A stretch of DNA of 7,114 bases from Merdivivens faecigallinarum (GCA_017695055.1 JADILY010000070.1:1-7114), one strand, 5' to 3'. Positions 1 to 5,864 are shown, counted from the first letter of the stretch. Notes: generated from the letters alone by a model not told the origin. Numbers and translations: made by a program.

Positions 1-1
1 A

Positions 2-67
2 GGCATAAGGCACACTGTCAGGGTGCGGGATGTGAAGTTTGACGAAATAATGGATTTTGTAAGATGA
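2..67 (+). CDS. C-terminal tail of an unidentified upstream gene (partial)
   Basis: A reading frame is open from the window edge for 21 codons and stops with TGA at 65-67. Its last residues are VKFDEIMDFVR. The stop overlaps the ATG of the SPOR gene (64-66) as ATGA, the usual arrangement of translationally coupled genes. That overlap is the main reason to treat it as a real gene end rather than a chance frame. The other two forward frames stop earlier in this stretch. The visible tail is too short to assign to a family, so no product is proposed. Confidence 0.4.
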   Translation, partial: GIRHTVRVRDVKFDEIMDFVR

Positions 68-747
68 GACTCAAAGACATTCTGATTGTTCCTGCCGTAT
101 TTTCCACCCTTCTTCTTGGCAGTTTTGTCACATGTCCTCCGACGGACTCCATCCGCACCGATGCGGACAAACTGGATATTTTATCGGGTGGCGGGTCCCA
201 TGCGGACACAACCCTGCTGGCAGATACTACGCTGTTGATAGATACTTCCCTGTTCACTTTCAAGGATACGGTCATGTATGTGCAGTATCCTCTGGCTGAT
301 ACACTTCTGGAGGGGAAAAACATATTTGAATTGCTGCCCGGGGTGGAACTCGGCCAGAGCCTTACGGTGCGTACTGCCATGGCGCAGCACGTCAGGCTCA
401 ACCATGAGAGAAAGATTCCGGGTTACCGCATAAGGATTTTCTTCGACAACAGGCAGAATGCGAGGGCCGAATCCGAAAGGATTGAGAAGGAATTCCGTTT
501 CCTTTTCCCTGAAATGCAGACCTACCGCAGCTATGCAAACCCTTATTTTAAGGTGACGGTAGGCGATTTCCGCACCCGTTCCGAAGCCATGTCGCGGCTT
601 GCAAAGATTAAAAACATCTATCCTGCCGCCTTCTTGGTGAAGGAAGATATTTCGTACCCCCCTGTCGACAGGAACAATCCGGTATATCTGGATACCGTCA
701 CTCTGATTATTCCGAAAGAGGAGCCTTCCGAGAACGTCTTTTTTTGA
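64..747 (+). CDS. SPOR-domain envelope protein
   Basis: This 227-residue protein probably binds peptidoglycan in the cell envelope. Residues 1-24 form a signal-peptide-like stretch: a basic MRLK start, then a hydrophobic run (ILIVPAVFSTLLLG). Cys24 follows it, but FVTC is not a good lipobox, so I would not call it a lipoprotein. Residues about 120-195 fit a SPOR (sporulation-related) domain, with the strand GYRIRIFFD, the helix NARAESERIEKEF and the strands YFKVTVGDFR and AAFLVKEDI. SPOR domains in general bind glycan strands lacking stem peptides, often at division sites; that role here is inference. Between signal and domain lies a linker with three copies of a D-T-T/S-L hexapeptide (residues 47-64). 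The start is supported by the ATGA overlap with the gene before it and by the signal peptide beginning at Met1. It converges on glsB, sharing 41 bp. The exact paralogue within the SPOR family is not assigned. Confidence 0.8.
   Translation: MRLKDILIVPAVFSTLLLGSFVTCPPTDSIRTDADKLDILSGGGSHADTTLLADTTLLIDTSLFTFKDTVMYVQYPLADTLLEGKNIFELLPGVELGQSLTVRTAMAQHVRLNHERKIPGYRIRIFFDNRQNARAESERIEKEFRFLFPEMQTYRSYANPYFKVTVGDFRTRSEAMSRLAKIKNIYPAAFLVKEDISYPPVDRNNPVYLDTVTLIIPKEEPSENVFF
202..255 (+). repeat. Three 18-bp repeats coding for ADTTLL / ADTTLL / IDTSLF
   Basis: Three consecutive 18-base units (202-219, 220-237, 238-255) encode ADTTLL, ADTTLL and IDTSLF in the linker of the SPOR protein. The DNA copies are well diverged at third positions while the peptides remain alike, so the repeat is old or kept at the protein level. 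A related LADTLL occurs at residues 77-82. Confidence 0.6.
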
Positions 748-1702
748 TGGTGCTCGCGACTTTCCACCATCTATACCTCAGCCGCTGGCTCCACTGTTGC
801 AGCGGTGAGGTGTAGCGGCTCAGTTTTTCCGGGAAAATATCCGGAATTGTAACCAGTATGGCCGTTTCTTCCACGTTTCCGAACAGGTCGTTCACGGCGG
901 TTCCGAATGTCCTCATCGTCGGCGACAGATTCATGTATGAATTGAAAAGGGGAGGTATGTGCTCGCCTTTCTCCTTGATTTCGTGCGAAAGTCTTTTGTA
1001 TGCTTCGTTATATTCGAGCCCGTCGAAAATTTCCGAATACAGAGGGTTGCCCTCGTCTATGTCGATCGGGGCTATAGGGCGCACCAGCCCGTCCGGGTCG
1101 TTGAAATATTTATGTGCAAAATTCAGGAGCAGGTTGCGGGCTTCGACATTGTATTTTTTGTACATGGTCACCTTCCCGAAAAAATATTTGCAGTCTGAAT
1201 ATTTCATGATCAGGGCTCCGAGTCCGTCCCACAGATTGTCCAATGCGAACAGCCCCTTGCGGCTCCTGGTCCCCTGATAGTTGGGCTGTATGAATGAGCG
1301 GCCCAGTTCAATCATGTATGGCAGATAGTCATTTTTGAAACTGTCTGAAAAAGTGAACAACTCAGAGGTGGCCAGGTCTGAAACCTCTATGCCCTTTCCG
1401 AAAATATACCTGTATCCGCCGATTATTTCGCATTCATGCGGATCCCAGACAATCAGCTGGCGATAAGGGTGCGACGGGTCTGTGTCGTAACGGTCTATGT
1501 CGGCTTCCTCTCCTGTGCCGCCTCCGGCATCCCTGAACGTGATTTCGCGCAGCCTGCCTATTTCCCTCATTACGTTAGGAGAGTCGGCGGCCGTCACTTC
1601 GTACAGCTCGTTTTCCCCTTTCCGGGTATATCTTATCAGTTTGTCTTTAGTGAGTTCCTCTATGAGGATTTTTTTGTCTACCGGGCTAATTATCGGTTTC
1701 AT
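707..1702 (-). CDS. glsB: Glycine N-acyltransferase of glycine-lipid synthesis (GlsB)
   Basis: This 331-residue protein belongs to the hemolysin-like GNAT acyltransferases (OlsB/GlsB type). In Bacteroides, GlsB moves a 3-hydroxy fatty acid from acyl carrier protein to the amino group of glycine, giving N-acyl glycine (commendamide), the first step to glycine lipids. Seen here: LREITFRDAGGGTGEE (residues 51-66) followed by a conserved DxDxYD; the central strand IVWDPHECEIIGGYR (84-98); ELGRSFIQPNYQ (132-143), a family hallmark; and LWDGLGALI (157-165). The C-terminal tail is basic (KKRRSRK). The ATG overlaps the glsA stop (ATGA at 1702-1699), so the two genes are probably translated together. 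The assignment rests on residues I recognise plus the adjacent O-acyltransferase. The acyl-acceptor amino acid (glycine rather than ornithine or serine) is inferred from the phylum and this pairing. Confidence 0.85.
   Translation of the reverse strand: MKPIISPVDKKILIEELTKDKLIRYTRKGENELYEVTAADSPNVMREIGRLREITFRDAGGGTGEEADIDRYDTDPSHPYRQLIVWDPHECEIIGGYRYIFGKGIEVSDLATSELFTFSDSFKNDYLPYMIELGRSFIQPNYQGTRSRKGLFALDNLWDGLGALIMKYSDCKYFFGKVTMYKKYNVEARNLLLNFAHKYFNDPDGLVRPIAPIDIDEGNPLYSEIFDGLEYNEAYKRLSHEIKEKGEHIPPLFNSYMNLSPTMRTFGTAVNDLFGNVEETAILVTIPDIFPEKLSRYTSPLQQWSQRLRYRWWKVASTIKKRRSRKAPLSE
776..828 (+). terminator. Possible intrinsic terminator for the SPOR transcript, with a competing hairpin
   Basis: About 30 bases after the SPOR stop codon, AGCCGCT (780-786) can pair with AGCGGCT (814-820). 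After one mismatch, CT (777-778) can pair with AG (822-823), and TTTTT follows directly (824-828). The same 5' arm can instead pair with a nearer partner: CCTCA (776-780) with TGAGG (806-810), and CCGCTG (782-787) with CAGCGG (800-805), one G bulged. The two folds exclude each other. The whole element lies inside the 3' coding part of glsB on the opposite strand, so coding constraint could also explain part of it. The T run is short, so termination strength is uncertain. Confidence 0.4.
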
Positions 1703-2529
1703 TTTGCTGGTTTAAGTTTGTAAGTAGCGTTACGGATTGTTTCGACCCACTCGTTCATGCTTTTGCTCGAATCGATGGATGAAATGGGAATCGGTTCCCC
1801 GAAATAAAGCTCGAAGCTGTTCCCCCTTTGTCTGAACATTTCGTCCGGAAGGAACATCATTTCGATATTGAACTTGATACCCAATGCTTTGCGTAATTTT
1901 GCGAGCCTGTAGAAAAATGCGGAGTTCCTGCCGTTGAAAAAGACCGGGACTATGTCCCTCCCGTATTCCTTGGCTTTCTTCAGGAAGGTGCTTTTCCATG
2001 GAAGGTCGCAGATTCCGTCCTTCTGTTTTCTGGAGCAGAGACCGGCCGGAAAATACAGTATCTGGGCATCCCCCGCAAATGCTTCGTTGATTGCCCTGGC
2101 GCTTTCATTCCCTGTCCTGCCGAATTTGTTCACGGGGACGAAAATCGGTGCCAGCGGTTTGAGAAACATGAGCAGGTCGTTCACCACGAAGCGGACCTCC
2201 TTGAATCTTTTCCCGATGCAGGCTATCAGCACCATGCCGTCGAGCCCTCCGAGCGGATGGTTCGATACGAAGACATAGCGTTTCGATGTGTCTAACCTGT
2301 CAATACCGTGCGGCGTATATGTGGCTTCAAGGGTGTGCCGGACTATGTTGTCCGCGAAATCGACACTTTCGCATTTTCCGAAACGGGCCAGTGCGGTATT
2401 GATTTCATCCTGATGGATGATGCGCGCCAGCCACGATGTTACGAATCCCGGAACGAACCGGGCCTTGTCCGGTGCCTTTTTTTTCAGTATTTCAGCCACA
2501 TCCACATGCATGATGTCTTGCTGTTCCAT
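1699..2529 (-). CDS. glsA: Lysophospholipid acyltransferase-like O-acyltransferase (GlsA)
   Basis: This 276-residue PlsC-type acyltransferase should add a second fatty acid to the 3-hydroxyl of N-acyl glycine made by GlsB, at the inner membrane. Seen here: the catalytic block SNHPLGGLDG (residues 89-98), where His91 and Asp97 are six apart, so the spacing is HX5D rather than the classic HX4D; this glycine-rich form is what I expect of the OlsA/GlsA branch. FPAGLCSRKQ (160-169) matches the FPEGxxS substrate-binding motif, and IVPVFFNGRNS (193-203) the fourth motif. There is no signal peptide. I chose Met at 2529 because the longer frame to 2580 adds a non-family leader (QIYIFFLYSHL) that would run through the rpoN promoter. 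The gene is divergent from rpoN and overlaps glsB by ATGA. Its own promoter is unclear: TATATTCG at 2558-2551 is a one-mismatch -7 box without a good -33 partner. Confidence 0.85.
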   Translation of the reverse strand: MEQQDIMHVDVAEILKKKAPDKARFVPGFVTSWLARIIHQDEINTALARFGKCESVDFADNIVRHTLEATYTPHGIDRLDTSKRYVFVSNHPLGGLDGMVLIACIGKRFKEVRFVVNDLLMFLKPLAPIFVPVNKFGRTGNESARAINEAFAGDAQILYFPAGLCSRKQKDGICDLPWKSTFLKKAKEYGRDIVPVFFNGRNSAFFYRLAKLRKALGIKFNIEMMFLPDEMFRQRGNSFELYFGEPIPISSIDSSKSMNEWVETIRNATYKLKPAK

Positions 2530-2540
2530 AACGGTTGTTG

Positions 2541-2577
2541 TTTTCAGATGCGAATATAGGAAAAAAATGTATATTTG
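2541..2577 (+). promoter_or_regulatory. rpoN promoter (Bacteroidota type)
   Basis: TATATTTG at 2570-2577 matches the -7 consensus TAnnTTTG exactly and is followed by CAT. The best -33 candidate is the T-rich stretch at 2541-2545, about 24 bases upstream, longer than the usual 19-20, so that half is weak. The expected start of transcription falls near 2581-2583, at or next to the rpoN ATG (2583). Confidence 0.6.
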
Positions 2578-2582
2578 CATTC

Positions 2583-4004
2583 ATGAACAATTCAGGAATA
2601 AAACAGGGTTTAGTCCAAAAACAGACACAAAAGCTGTCTCCGCTCCAGATTCAGACCATAAAGCTTCTGGAGCTTTCGGCGTTGGAGATGCAGCAGAGGA
2701 TACAGAAGGAGCTGGAGGAAAATCCGGTGCTCGACGAGAACACGAAGGCCGAGACGGATGAGGAGGGGGAAGCGGAGGACCTTTCGCTCGATGCCTATTC
2801 CGAGGACGACCCTATACCGAAATACAAGACATACGTCAATAATTACGGAAAGGACGAACGTCCCCAGTACAATACGTTTTCCGTCAAGGAAAGTTTTCAC
2901 CAGAGCCTTGAGCATCAGTTGGGTTATAAACCGCTTTCCGAGCATGAACGTACCGTTGCCTCATTCATAATAGGAAGCCTTGATGATGACGGATATCTGA
3001 GGAGGGACCTTGAAAGCCTTGTGGACGACATGGCATTCAAGTCCGGGATAACCACGGATGAACAGGAAGTGGAGAGGATGCTGAAGGTCATCCAGGAATT
3101 CGAGCCTACGGGGGTAGGGGCGAGGGATTTGCAGGAATGTCTGCTTTTGCAGCTGAAGGCGAAGGAGCAGACGAAGGATGTCCGTAATGCCATAGAAATA
3201 CTCACGAAGTATTATCCGGAATTCACGAAGAAACATTATCCGAAAATTATTTCCCGCCTCGGGATTTCCGAAGAGGACATGAAAGGGGCGATTTCGGAAA
3301 TAGTACACCTTAATCCGCGGCCCGGCGGAGCCATAGATGACAACTATACCGAGCAGGCCCAGCAGGTCGTTCCCGATTTTCTGCTTGAACTGAAGGACGG
3401 GGAGCTGGTCCTGTCGCTTCCGCGTTTTTCCGTTCCAGAGCTGAAAGTCAATTCCAAGTATGCGAAAATACTTGAAAATGCGGCCAAGGGCTCGGCCCGC
3501 GAAGGGAGGGAGGCGGCCATGTTCGTCAAGCAGAAGATTGATTCGGCAAAATGGTTCATAGAAGCCATAAAACAGCGCCAGAATACGTTTCTGAGCACTA
3601 TGAACGCCATTCTGAAGTACCAGCACGACTATTTCATAGACGGGGACGAGTCCAAGCTGAAACCTATGGTGCTTAAAAACATAGCCGAAATGACCGGGCT
3701 GGATATCTCGACCATTTCGAGGGTTGTAAGCAGCAAATACATACAGACGCATTTCGGGATATTCCCGCTGAAATATTTCTTTTCCGAAGGGCTTTCGACC
3801 GATACCGGTGAGGAAGTGTCCACAAGGGAAATCAAGAAAGTGCTGTCGGAGTGCGTGGAGGCCGAGGACAAGAAAAAGCCCCTCACCGACGAGGAGCTTG
3901 TAAACCTGTTGTCTTCCAAGGGCTACAAGGTGGCCCGCAGGACAGTGGCGAAATACCGTGAGCAACTGAACATCCCTATCGCACGTCTGAGAAAGGAACT
4001 TTAG
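2583..4004 (+). CDS. rpoN: RNA polymerase sigma-54 factor
   Basis: This 473-residue protein is sigma-54, the alternative sigma factor that recognises -24/-12 promoters and needs an AAA+ activator to open them. Region I is the Gln/Leu-rich N-terminus (QKQTQKLSPLQIQ, ELEENPVLDE; residues 1-52), target of activators. An acidic linker follows (about 53-77). The core-binding part contains IIGSLDDDGYL and EPTGVGARDLQECL. The helix-turn-helix is about 365-391 (NIAEMTGLDISTISRVV, then KYIQTHFG). The RpoN box ARRTVAKYRE is at 451-460 and is intact. Length and domain order are those of a complete sigma-54. I chose ATG 2583 because region I begins directly after it, and an earlier TTG (2535) would start upstream of the promoter. 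The gene has its own promoter, with glsA divergent 53 bp away. No activator gene is in view, so its targets cannot be inferred. The stop is followed by a tandem copy of the last codons. Confidence 0.97.
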   Translation: MNNSGIKQGLVQKQTQKLSPLQIQTIKLLELSALEMQQRIQKELEENPVLDENTKAETDEEGEAEDLSLDAYSEDDPIPKYKTYVNNYGKDERPQYNTFSVKESFHQSLEHQLGYKPLSEHERTVASFIIGSLDDDGYLRRDLESLVDDMAFKSGITTDEQEVERMLKVIQEFEPTGVGARDLQECLLLQLKAKEQTKDVRNAIEILTKYYPEFTKKHYPKIISRLGISEEDMKGAISEIVHLNPRPGGAIDDNYTEQAQQVVPDFLLELKDGELVLSLPRFSVPELKVNSKYAKILENAAKGSAREGREAAMFVKQKIDSAKWFIEAIKQRQNTFLSTMNAILKYQHDYFIDGDESKLKPMVLKNIAEMTGLDISTISRVVSSKYIQTHFGIFPLKYFFSEGLSTDTGEEVSTREIKKVLSECVEAEDKKKPLTDEELVNLLSSKGYKVARRTVAKYREQLNIPIARLRKEL

Positions 4005-4020
4005 CGAAAGGAGTTTTAGC
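3991..4020 (+). repeat. 15-bp tandem duplication of the rpoN 3' end, stop included
   Basis: GAAAGGAACTTTAGC (3991-4005) is followed at once by GAAAGGAGTTTTAGC (4006-4020), 13 of 15 bases identical. Read in the rpoN frame, the first unit ends R-K-E-L-stop and the second reads R-K-E-F-stop, so there is a second in-frame TAG at 4017-4019. Confidence 0.75.
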
Positions 4021-4035
4021 GCGGCAGGGCCCTTT

Positions 4036-4081
4036 ACAGTTTACATCTTGCTCCCGAAACAGTTTACAGCTTGCTTCCGAA
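4036..4081 (-). repeat. 23-bp tandem duplication of the upp 3' end, stop included
   Basis: Two adjacent 23-base units, 4036-4058 and 4059-4081, are identical at 21 of 23 positions; they differ at 4046/4069 and 4053/4076. On the - strand the inner unit encodes the real upp ending F-G-S-K-L-stop, and the outer unit, in a shifted frame after the stop, would read F-G-S-K-M-stop. Only 15 bases (4021-4035, GC-rich with the palindrome AGGGCCCT) separate it from the similar duplication at the end of rpoN. I see no ordinary hairpin-plus-T-run terminator between the two genes. Confidence 0.85.
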
Positions 4082-4720
4082 AGCCAGGTCTCCGGCATCA
4101 CCGAGGCCCGGGACTATGTATGAATGCGATGTCAGTTCTTCGTCTATTGCTGCAACCCATAGCGTGACAGGCTCTCCCCTGAAATGTTTCTTGATGTGCT
4201 CTACGGCATATTGGCTTGAAATCGGACATACGAAATGGGTGTGCCGCGGTTTCCCGAAATCCGCGCAGAGCCTTTCGAATACGATTTGCAGCGAGGAACC
4301 GGTAGCCAGCATCGTGTCCGCAAGTATCAGGATTTTCCCCTCCAGCGACGGAGTGCTCGCATATTCGGTCCTGATTTCGAAATTTCCCTCCTTGTCATAT
4401 TTCCTGTAGGCCGCTACGAAGGCGTTCTGTGCATTGTCGAACAGGTTAAGTATCCCATTGTGCAGCGGAAGCCCGGCCCTGAGTATCGTGCCTATGACTA
4501 TGTCGTCGTCCGGAGTGGAGCATCTGGCTATTCCCAGCGGAGTTTCCACATCTTTTCCGGAATATGACAGCGTTTTGCTGATTTCGTAGGCGAAGATTTC
4601 CCCGACCCTTTCCAGATTGCGCCTGAAACGCATGCTGTCCGTCTGGATGTTCATATCGCGCATTTCGGCGATGAATTTGTTGAGGATGGAGTCTGCCGCC
4701 CCGAGATTTATCAGTTTCAT
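4064..4720 (-). CDS. upp: Uracil phosphoribosyltransferase
   Basis: This cytosolic pyrimidine-salvage enzyme converts uracil and PRPP to UMP and pyrophosphate. It has 218 residues, close to the usual 208-217. Seen here: RFRRNLERVGEI (31-42); the substrate loop TILRAGLPLHNG (78-89), with the family's RAGLP; the PRPP-binding loop ILADTMLATGSS (132-143), corresponding to the common DPMLATGGS; and the C-terminal uracil-binding segment IVPGLGDAGDLAFGSK (202-217). The ATG at 4720 is preferred over a TTG at 4783, because the extra leader (DCRTVIHIFAQ) is not part of the family and would begin at the -33 element. It has its own promoter, 70 bp after radC, and converges on rpoN. The 3' end is tandemly duplicated just past the stop. 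Confidence 0.96.
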   Translation of the reverse strand: MKLINLGAADSILNKFIAEMRDMNIQTDSMRFRRNLERVGEIFAYEISKTLSYSGKDVETPLGIARCSTPDDDIVIGTILRAGLPLHNGILNLFDNAQNAFVAAYRKYDKEGNFEIRTEYASTPSLEGKILILADTMLATGSSLQIVFERLCADFGKPRHTHFVCPISSQYAVEHIKKHFRGEPVTLWVAAIDEELTSHSYIVPGLGDAGDLAFGSKL

Positions 4721-4752
4721 GTCGTATGGGTTAAAAATTTCAATGGATTGTG

Positions 4753-4784
4753 CAAAAATATGAATAACCGTCCGACAATCCAAG
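4753..4784 (-). promoter_or_regulatory. upp promoter (Bacteroidota type)
   Basis: On the - strand, CTTG (4784-4781) and TATTTTTG (4760-4753) are separated by 20 bases. The -7 box fits TAnnTTTG exactly and the -33 box has one mismatch to TTTG. The predicted start of transcription is near 4747, giving a leader of roughly 27 bases. It lies in the 70-bp gap between radC and upp. Confidence 0.65.
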
Positions 4785-4790
4785 AAACTC

Positions 4791-5501
4791 CTAAAAATTG
4801 TTGTCCGGCGAGTGGTCCGAGAAACTGTAATAATTTTTTCCCGCTACGATTATATGGTCCAAAAGCGCGATGTCGACCGTCCGTGCCGCCTCTTTCAGCG
4901 CCTTCGTTTCCCTTATGTCGTTCTGGCCCGGGAAACGGTTTCCCGAAGGGTGGTTGTGTGCGAGTATGATGCCGCTTGCGAGTTTTTCCAGCGCGGATTT
5001 CAGGATGGCCTTCCTGTCTATTACGGTCGATGAACTGCCGCCGCTCGATGCCCTGTCTACTGAAATCACCCTGTTGCCCCTGTTGAGGTATATTACCCAG
5101 CATTCTTCGTGATCGAGGTCTTTAAGAAGGGGAAACAGCAGCTTGAATGCCTTCTGCGAATCCGTAATCGGACTTCCGGCGGCAGTCATGGCCTCTTCGC
5201 TCGCAAATCTGCGCCCCAGTTCGAATGCCGCCTTCACCGTAACCGCCTTGGCCCTTCCCATCCCCGGCATGGTTTCCATGCGTTCCAATGACATTGCGGA
5301 CAGTCCCGAAAGCGAATTCCCCGCAAGACGTATGAGTTCCCTCGCCAGGTCCACGGCGCTCTTCATGCCGCCGCTTCTCTTCCCTCCATAACCTGTCCTT
5401 ATAAGGATTGCAATCAGTTCCGCATCGCTCAATGCTCCCGCCCCGTTGGTTTCCAACCTTTCGCGCGGCCTGTCCTTCTCTTTCCACTCGGTTATCTTCA
5501 T
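4791..5501 (-). CDS. radC: RadC family JAB/MPN protein
   Basis: This 236-residue protein is a complete member of the RadC family, once described as a DNA-repair protein; its biochemical role is still unsettled. The N-terminal UPF0758-type part has DRPRERL (10-16) and LSDAELIAILIRTG (24-37). A helix-hairpin-helix-like segment, METMPGMGRAKA (75-86), could touch DNA. The JAMM metal site is intact: Glu in HEEC (131-134), His182, His184 and Asp195 in HNHPSGN followed by D-I-R-E-T. The family's PS before xxD is replaced by PGQND. The start at 5501 is supported by AGGAGG at 5515-5510, eight bases upstream, a rare clear Shine-Dalgarno in this window. The alternative GTG at 5528 sits near the expected transcription start and would leave no leader. 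It is chromosomal here, with no mobile genes nearby. Confidence 0.93.
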   Translation of the reverse strand: MKITEWKEKDRPRERLETNGAGALSDAELIAILIRTGYGGKRSGGMKSAVDLARELIRLAGNSLSGLSAMSLERMETMPGMGRAKAVTVKAAFELGRRFASEEAMTAAGSPITDSQKAFKLLFPLLKDLDHEECWVIYLNRGNRVISVDRASSGGSSSTVIDRKAILKSALEKLASGIILAHNHPSGNRFPGQNDIRETKALKEAARTVDIALLDHIIVAGKNYYSFSDHSPDNNF

Positions 5502-5509
5502 CTCTCTGC

Positions 5510-5515
5510 CCTCCT
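5510..5515 (-). promoter_or_regulatory. Shine-Dalgarno site of radC
   Basis: AGGAGG on the - strand, eight bases before the ATG at 5501. It decides the start codon. Other genes here show little or no such site, as expected for Bacteroidota. Confidence 0.7.
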
Positions 5516-5532
5516 CAGACCAGCCCACGGTG

Positions 5533-5562
5533 CAAAAATAAACAAAAAAAACCGGCTTGAAA
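5533..5562 (-). promoter_or_regulatory. radC promoter, overlapping the rpsT terminator
   Basis: TATTTTTG at 5540-5533 is an exact TAnnTTTG -7 box followed by CAC, as at upp and the tRNA. A weak -33 candidate, TTTC (5562-5559), lies 18 bases upstream, in the loop of the rpsT terminator hairpin. The predicted start is near 5527, about 26 bases before the radC ATG. Confidence 0.55.
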
Positions 5563-5569
5563 GCCGGTT
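5544..5569 (-). terminator. Intrinsic terminator of the tRNA-Glu/rpsT unit
   Basis: On the - strand AACCGGCTT (5569-5561) pairs perfectly with AAGCCGGTT (5558-5550). Only two bases lie between the arms, so the folded loop is probably four with eight pairs. A run of eight T follows (5551-5544, overlapping the last two stem bases). It begins 22 bases after the rpsT stop. Confidence 0.9.
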
Positions 5570-5591
5570 CCCTTTAATCTGCCTTTAAATC

Positions 5592-5843
5592 TTAGAGCTT
5601 ATTGATATAAACAGCCAAACCGCTCTTGAGGTTTGCCGCCTTGTTGTCATGAATGACATTGATTTTGGCCAATTTGTCAATCATTGAATAAACTTTAGGG
5701 AGCATGGCCTCGGCCTGGCTCTTGTCTGTCGTGTTCCTCAATGCCCTGATGGCATTCCTTGTTGTCTTTGCATAATACCTGTTATGCAATCTGCGCCTTT
5801 CGCTTTGGCGGGCGCGCTTTGCTGCTGATGCGTGATTTGCCAT
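5592..5843 (-). CDS. rpsT: 30S ribosomal protein S20
   Basis: This 83-residue basic protein binds 16S rRNA early in 30S assembly. The N-terminus MANHASAAKRARQSERRR is diagnostic of S20, followed by NRYYAKTTRNAIRAL and the C-terminal helix DNKAANLKSGLAVYINKL, with the usual NKAANLKS stretch. Length is normal for the family. The start follows the A-rich leader AAAAAAGAGAAACA, with no strong Shine-Dalgarno. It lies 21 bases downstream of tRNA-Glu on the same strand with no promoter between them, so its mRNA probably comes from the tRNA promoter and is freed when the tRNA 3' end is cut. It ends at a strong terminator. Confidence 0.97.
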   Translation of the reverse strand: MANHASAAKRARQSERRRLHNRYYAKTTRNAIRALRNTTDKSQAEAMLPKVYSMIDKLAKINVIHDNKAANLKSGLAVYINKL

Positions 5844-5864
5844 TGTTTCTCTTTTTTGTTTTCG

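Noticed and set aside
2530..2580. Upstream ATG (2580) as start of glsA
   Set aside because: It adds 17 residues unlike the family and would overlap the rpoN promoter. ATG 2529 fits the usual N-terminus.
2961..3965. 334-codon open frame antisense to rpoN
   Set aside because: rpoN is complete with all domains on the other strand. The antisense translation shows no recognisable motif and no start signals.
4021..4035. AGGGCCCT palindrome as a bidirectional terminator between rpoN and upp
   Set aside because: The perfect palindrome has no loop and no T run on either side, so it is not a convincing intrinsic terminator.
4721..4783. TTG at 4783 as start of upp
   Set aside because: It lies in the -33 element of the promoter, and the added residues are not found in uracil phosphoribosyltransferases.
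5502..5528. GTG at 5528 as start of radC
   Set aside because: It is at or upstream of the expected transcription start. ATG 5501 has AGGAGG at the right distance and matches the family N-terminus.
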